Source of the DNA: Nitrosomonas ureae
GTDB lineage: Bacteria > Pseudomonadota > Gammaproteobacteria > Burkholderiales > Nitrosomonadaceae
Direction: 5' to 3'
DNA length: 64,000 nt
Assembly (NCBI RefSeq): GCF_001455205.1
Contig: NZ_CP013341.1
Span: 2,232,001 to 2,296,000 of the forward strand
Position 1 is the stretch's first letter. Each line of letters opens with the position of its first letter. Below the pieces are notes generated by a model. It was given only the letters and a program-made list of their open reading frames with translations, made no database searches and had not been told where the DNA came from. Shown one piece after another: positions 59,811-64,000 of the stretch. The position numbers and the translations under genes were made by a program.

Positions 59811-61559
59811 ATGCAATTTTATGCTGCTGCTCGTTCCACGTTGTTCATTTCGATGCTGGTTTTAGCAAGCGTCTGTGAGTTATCTGCTGAAACTGGAGCG
59901 TCAAGGATAACGCCAAAACATATAGCTGCCGCAGAATCGGAAGGCAGGCATCAGCATTATGTGGCATCCGAGTTGGCGCATAAGCCAGGTCCGGATGGTC
60001 AGCTTGCCCCCAGGTTGCTTAATCTGGGTTCGCATACTTTTCCGGTCAGCACACGCAACCCGCTAGCACAGCAATATATCAACCAGGGGCTTAATCTTGC
60101 CTATGCATTCAATCATGCCGAGGCACGCCGGGCATTTCGCGAGTCGGCACGACTCGAGCCAGATCTTGCAATGGCTTACTGGGGCCAAGCGCTGGTGCTT
60201 GGCCCTAACATCAACGCAATGATGGAGCCGAATGAAGAGCCTCAAGCGTTAGAGATCGTGCAAAAGGCTAAATCGCTGATGGCGAATGCATCGCCGAAGG
60301 AACAAGCGCTTATCAATGCCCTTGAAAAACGTTATTCGGGGCAAACCGAGCATCGAGAGGCAAATGATAGGGCTTACGCGCAGGCCATGAGGGAAGTGCT
60401 TCAGCGTTTTCCACATGATGAGGATGTTGCGATGCTTTATGTGGAATCCATGATGGACTTGCGGCCTTGGGGCTATTGGATGCTTGATGGCCAGCCGTAT
60501 GAAGGAACAGCCGAGATCGTTGCGTTGACCGAAGAAGTGTTGCGGCGCAATCCGAAACATCCCGGTGCGCTGCATATGTATATTCACCTGATAGAACCGA
60601 CCAGCACTCCCGAGCGCGCAGAGCAAGCAGCCGACACATTGCTGACGCTGATGCCCGCAGCGGGACATCTGATACACATGTCATCGCATATTTATCAGCG
60701 CGTTGGCCGTTACGCCGACTCAATAAAGAGCAACCAACTTGCAATTGCGGCAGATGAGAATTACATTGCGCAATGTCAGGCGCAAGGTTTATATCCGATG
60801 GTGTACTATCCGCATAACATTCATTTTCTCTGGTTTGCGGCGACATTGGATGGCCAAAGCAAGCTTGCTATCAGCGCGGCGCAGGAAACAGCCAGTAAGA
60901 TTAGCGATGAAGTGTTGGAAACGATACCACTGACAGCAATATTCCGCGTGACGCCTTATTGGGCACTTGCACGGTTTGGATACTGGCAGGAAATTCTCGC
61001 TGCGCCCGTACCTCCCGCAACCAATCTGTTTTTAACCGGAAGCTGGCATTATGTGCGTGGGCTCGCATTTGTTGCGACAGAACAATTACAGCAAGCCGAG
61101 AAAGAACTGGAGGCATTGCGCAAGATTATGAAAGATCCTTCGTTGGATAGTCCGTTGCTTTCGAAAAATACGACTAAGACCGTACTGAGCGCTGCGCCTG
61201 AAGTTCTCGCCGGAGAAATTGCCGCTGCTCATGGAAAATTTGATCAAGCCATTGCACATCTTGAAAAAGCGGTGCGTCTGGATGATGCTTTGGTGTATAC
61301 CGAGCCAGCAGAATTTCATTTGCCGCCACGTCTGGCATTGGGTGCTGTTCTCTTGGAATCAGGACGACCGAACGAAGCAGAAACAGTCTATTGGGAAGAT
61401 TTGCGCCGGAATCGCAACAACGGCTGGGCGCTTTACGGTTTAGCGCAGGCATTACAGGCGCAAAACAAAATCGATGAAGCGGCGGTTATCACGGCACGTT
61501 TTGAGCACGCGTGGGCTCGCGCTGACACAAAACTGCAGGGATCGCGCTTTGGGCGCTAA
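59811..61559 (+). CDS. Secreted tetratricopeptide-repeat protein
   Basis: This 582-residue protein has a signal peptide (about 1-26). TPR-like helices run through most of the length, for example AFNHAEARRAFRESARLEPD with MAYWGQALVLGPN, and later KFDQAIAHLEKAVRLDDAL. Conserved HPGALHMYIHL and HMSSHIYQRVGRYADS (about 245-305) are characteristic of a family of large periplasmic TPR proteins. AGGAGGAATATCCC is a very strong ribosome binding site. It may follow the DUF4242 gene in expression but has a 155-base gap. Partner unknown. Confidence 0.85.
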   Translation: MQFYAAARSTLFISMLVLASVCELSAETGASRITPKHIAAAESEGRHQHYVASELAHKPGPDGQLAPRLLNLGSHTFPVSTRNPLAQQYINQGLNLAYAFNHAEARRAFRESARLEPDLAMAYWGQALVLGPNINAMMEPNEEPQALEIVQKAKSLMANASPKEQALINALEKRYSGQTEHREANDRAYAQAMREVLQRFPHDEDVAMLYVESMMDLRPWGYWMLDGQPYEGTAEIVALTEEVLRRNPKHPGALHMYIHLIEPTSTPERAEQAADTLLTLMPAAGHLIHMSSHIYQRVGRYADSIKSNQLAIAADENYIAQCQAQGLYPMVYYPHNIHFLWFAATLDGQSKLAISAAQETASKISDEVLETIPLTAIFRVTPYWALARFGYWQEILAAPVPPATNLFLTGSWHYVRGLAFVATEQLQQAEKELEALRKIMKDPSLDSPLLSKNTTKTVLSAAPEVLAGEIAAAHGKFDQAIAHLEKAVRLDDALVYTEPAEFHLPPRLALGAVLLESGRPNEAETVYWEDLRRNRNNGWALYGLAQALQAQNKIDEAAVITARFEHAWARADTKLQGSRFGR

Positions 61560-61668
61560 TGAACTAGTGTGCTGTCAATTGGATTGATATGTTTTTTAGG
61601 GATACTATAGACATTCCGGCTATATACTGATTAACCAGGTAAAAATGTTTACGAGAAGAGGATGAACG

Positions 61669-62100
61669 ATGAAATTCGCAATAATATTGATGACCGGATT
61701 GATTTTTATTAGTCTATCGGCTTGCTCCAGTACCGGGCCGGTTTTATATCCCAACACACATTTTTTATCAGTAGGTAAAGATTCTGCGGAGCGGGATGTT
61801 GAAGCTTGTGAACGGCTGGCTGAATCGGCAGGTGCCCGGGAAGGCAGGGGAAAGATGGGAGATATGGCAACTAGTACGGCTATGGGTGCCGGTGTTGGTG
61901 CCGCGAGTGGTGCTGCCGGAGGAGCCATATATGGATCGGTGGGTCAAGGCTCTTTGATTGGTGCTGCCAGCGGAGCTGTTGCCGGATTGTTGCGAGGAAT
62001 TCTGTTCTCGGCAAGACCCTCGCAACCGAATCAGGCATATGCAAACTTTGTGTCACGTTGTTTGGAGGAGAAAGGCTATGAAGTTACCGGTTGGCAATAA
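61669..62100 (+). CDS. Glycine-zipper lipoprotein
   Basis: This 143-residue lipoprotein has lipobox LSAC (Cys19), then a short Cys-containing DVEACERLAESAG segment and a long glycine zipper (GAGVGAASGAAGGAIYGSVG, and GAASGAVAGLLRG, about 72-108). C-terminal FVSRCLEEKGYEVTGW closes the protein. It likely inserts in the outer membrane. A GAAGAGGATGAACG leader supports the start. Confidence 0.83.
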   Translation: MKFAIILMTGLIFISLSACSSTGPVLYPNTHFLSVGKDSAERDVEACERLAESAGAREGRGKMGDMATSTAMGAGVGAASGAAGGAIYGSVGQGSLIGAASGAVAGLLRGILFSARPSQPNQAYANFVSRCLEEKGYEVTGWQ

Positions 62101-62153
62101 ACGGTAACTTTGCTCGTTCGCGAATTGATGGAGTATTGTAAAAACAGACTCTG

Positions 62154-63104
62154 CTATGCCAATACCTTTCTCATTGCATCGGCTAATTCCTCCGCGACAA
62201 ATTTAGCAACATAAGCATCTGCACCTACCGATTTAACGTGGTTTTCGTTTGCTTCACCCGTGAGTGAGGAATGAATTATCACGGGAATGGATTTATATCG
62301 CTGATCGCTCTTGATGTAGCGGGTAAGTGTGAATCCATCCATTTCCGGCATTTCCAGGTCGGTCAAGATTAAAGCAACTTTATCATGAATGGTTTTACCT
62401 TCAGTCGCGGCAATATCTGACATGGACTGAATTTTGGACCAAGCTTCGAGTCCGGTCTTGGTCATGACATACGGTACTTCCAGTGCTTTCAGTGCATTTT
62501 CAATTAAGCTGCGCGCCAATGGCGAATCATCAGCGGCTAAGATTACTTTTCCAGCAGGGAGGGTTATTTTGCTACCGATATTTTGGGATACCATCTCGCC
62601 AGCAGGGTTGGGAAGTACATCGCGCAGAATCTGCTCAACATCCAGTACCTGGGCTAAGCGGGAGCCTTCTTTATCGCCATCAAGTCGCGCGATACTGGTG
62701 ATCAAGTTACCACCCTTGCCTTCTGCAGCGATTACTTGATTCCAATCCAGGCGCGCAATTTCGTTGACTTCCTCGACTGCAAAAGCTTGAGTCGAACGCG
62801 CATACTCGGTGACTAAGAGTATGGAAGTTCCTTTGCTTGGATTGCAACCTACAACTTTTGGCAAATTTATGACCGTAATGACTTGACCGCGAATATTGGC
62901 GATACCCATTACATGAGGGGGGGCGTTTGCTATTTCCGTGATGTCTGGCATGACCAGAATTTCACGCACCTTAAAAACGTTAATGCCAAATAGCTCCCGA
63001 TGATTGGTACCTGGAGCTTCGCCTAATCTGAACAGCAACAATTCGAATTTGTTATTGGCCGTCAGATTGGTGCGTTCATCAATCTCATGTAAGGCTGTGC
63101 TCAT
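62154..63104 (-). CDS. cheV: Chemotaxis protein CheV (CheW-REC)
   Basis: This 316-residue protein has an N-terminal CheW domain (about 20-160; NVFKVREILVMPDI, MGIANIRGQVITVINL) and a C-terminal receiver (about 190-316; acceptor Asp in LILTDLEMPEMDGF). It couples chemoreceptors to the CheA kinase and adapts signalling when phosphorylated. I start at 63104 because TTGGAGAGCACACT lies directly upstream; the earlier start at 63131 has no such site. No other che gene is in the window. Confidence 0.94.
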   Translation of the reverse strand: MSTALHEIDERTNLTANNKFELLLFRLGEAPGTNHRELFGINVFKVREILVMPDITEIANAPPHVMGIANIRGQVITVINLPKVVGCNPSKGTSILLVTEYARSTQAFAVEEVNEIARLDWNQVIAAEGKGGNLITSIARLDGDKEGSRLAQVLDVEQILRDVLPNPAGEMVSQNIGSKITLPAGKVILAADDSPLARSLIENALKALEVPYVMTKTGLEAWSKIQSMSDIAATEGKTIHDKVALILTDLEMPEMDGFTLTRYIKSDQRYKSIPVIIHSSLTGEANENHVKSVGADAYVAKFVAEELADAMRKVLA

Positions 63105-63526
63105 AGTGTGCTCTCCAAATTTGTTAAGCAAGTTAGAATGAATAATCGTGTGCGGTATCGGCTAAAGTTACGGGATCTTGAAAAATATGACGAAACGGTT
63201 GTTTTCCAGGCGCTAATGGGCGTAAGTTGTAAATGCAATCAACTAGTCGGATACTTTCTTGTCAAATTAAGGAGCAAAGATGCCTGCTTTAGAAAAATTC
63301 CAGGCCGCTTTATTATCACTGCAGTGAATATTTTTTGATTGGTTGAATAAGGTCTATTTTTGTTGCTTTTTCGTTGGTTTCTGAAGAAGCGTCTTAACTT
63401 GAGCATTGATAGCAAAAGTATCAAAAAAAGATTGTGGGAGCGCTGATGGCATCTTCACTTAGAATGAGTTAATGCCGTACTTAGTTGGGTTTGTTGTAGT
63501 GGCCGATATTAACCCTGGAGATAAAT
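63105..63526. other. Intergenic DNA, no supported gene
   Basis: The 420 bases between cheV and the last gene hold frames of 61-76 codons on both strands without ribosome binding sites or recognisable features. The promoter for the downstream membrane protein must lie near 63500. Confidence 0.45.
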
Positions 63527-64000
63527 ATGGATTTATATGCAAGCATTCCTAAAGAGCTGAAGCAATCTGGGGCAATTAAAGAACTTCAAACATTATTTTT
63601 GAATCTTGCCTGCGGCATAAAACTGTTAATGTTCCGTCGTAATATCATTGATCAGGTAACGGTTTCGCATGACCAGTTCATTTTACTCTTGGGTTTTTAT
63701 AGCCTAACGGCACTTGTTACTTCGTATGTAATGACGCCCAATCCGATTTTTGGGTGGTTCGGTTTGGGATATATAGGCGTGGAGCTGTTGGGAGTTCTTT
63801 TGGTGGGGTTTGTACTGGCAAAACTCTGTGATGAGCAAGGCCATTTATTGCGGTTCCTGACTGCTATATACAGCATATTGCCTTTCTTTTATCTCCTTTC
63901 TATTGTGGTTATACCTTTCTTACCGGATGCTTACTTTGAAGCTGGGTATATGGTTTATACCTTATGGATTCTGAGTGTCTGTTTTTATGTTGCATTGCAG
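63527..64000 (+). CDS. Integral membrane protein, partial at the window edge
   Basis: The first 158 codons of a membrane protein are present and the frame is open to the edge. Hydrophobic segments occur near residues 48-65, 76-103, 113-130 and 140-158. CTGGAGATAAAT precedes the ATG. The start (MDLYASIPKELKQSGAIKE) is amphipathic. It resembles Yip1-type multi-pass proteins loosely, but the family cannot be fixed from a fragment. Confidence 0.6.
   Translation, partial: MDLYASIPKELKQSGAIKELQTLFLNLACGIKLLMFRRNIIDQVTVSHDQFILLLGFYSLTALVTSYVMTPNPIFGWFGLGYIGVELLGVLLVGFVLAKLCDEQGHLLRFLTAIYSILPFFYLLSIVVIPFLPDAYFEAGYMVYTLWILSVCFYVALQ

Overview
The window looks like a chromosomal segment of a betaproteobacterium, most likely of the Nitrosomonas group. 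This is an inference from gene content and style: PEP-CTERM exoproteins, a MauG-type di-heme protein, Crp-like regulators, many small stress-linked lipoproteins and moderate GC content. No 16S rRNA or ammonia-oxidation gene is present to prove it.

Bases 1-12,200 are mostly conserved genes. They hold a peptidoglycan pair (L,D-transpeptidase LdtD and endopeptidase MepK), a four-gene minus-strand operon (pirin, SnoaL-like, YcaC-like isochorismatase, amidohydrolase) divergent from an HxlR regulator, a di-heme peroxidase-like protein, a PEP-CTERM protein and a fatty acid desaturase.

Bases 12,200-31,100 are accessory DNA. Small stress-type genes lie here (entericidin, DUF1328, two DUF883 proteins, glycine-zipper and small lipoproteins, a YpfJ-type metallopeptidase), together with two Crp-like regulators, one of them frameshifted next to a heptanucleotide repeat. 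Mobile elements are dense: a solo-tnpA IS200/IS605 unit, two near-identical IS5-family copies, an intact IS4-family element with a 9-bp target duplication, and an IS30 broken by an IS110-like insert. A frameshifted phage-type adenine methylase relic and a 40-bp 3' tRNA fragment (probable attachment site) suggest that at least one genomic island or prophage decayed here. A possible small operon (frameshifted DUF2971 gene, a potassium channel and a 66-residue protein) also lies in this part.

Bases 31,100-64,000 are again largely intact. They include a MacAB-like export system divergent from a membrane-anchored MutS-like ATPase; a duplicated porin/lipoprotein module; a NarX/NarL-like two-component system whose kinase carries two related sensor repeats; priA; a Rieske oxygenase followed by an EamA transporter; a run of small membrane and enzyme genes; a kelch protein; and a PEP-CTERM HAF-repeat protein preceded by a tetranucleotide repeat. 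After these come a REC-EAL phosphodiesterase, a TetR regulator with a near-consensus promoter and probable operator (apparently a leaderless mRNA), a DUF4242 protein that carries a matching operator, a TPR protein, and cheV. No CRISPR array, rRNA or complete tRNA was seen.
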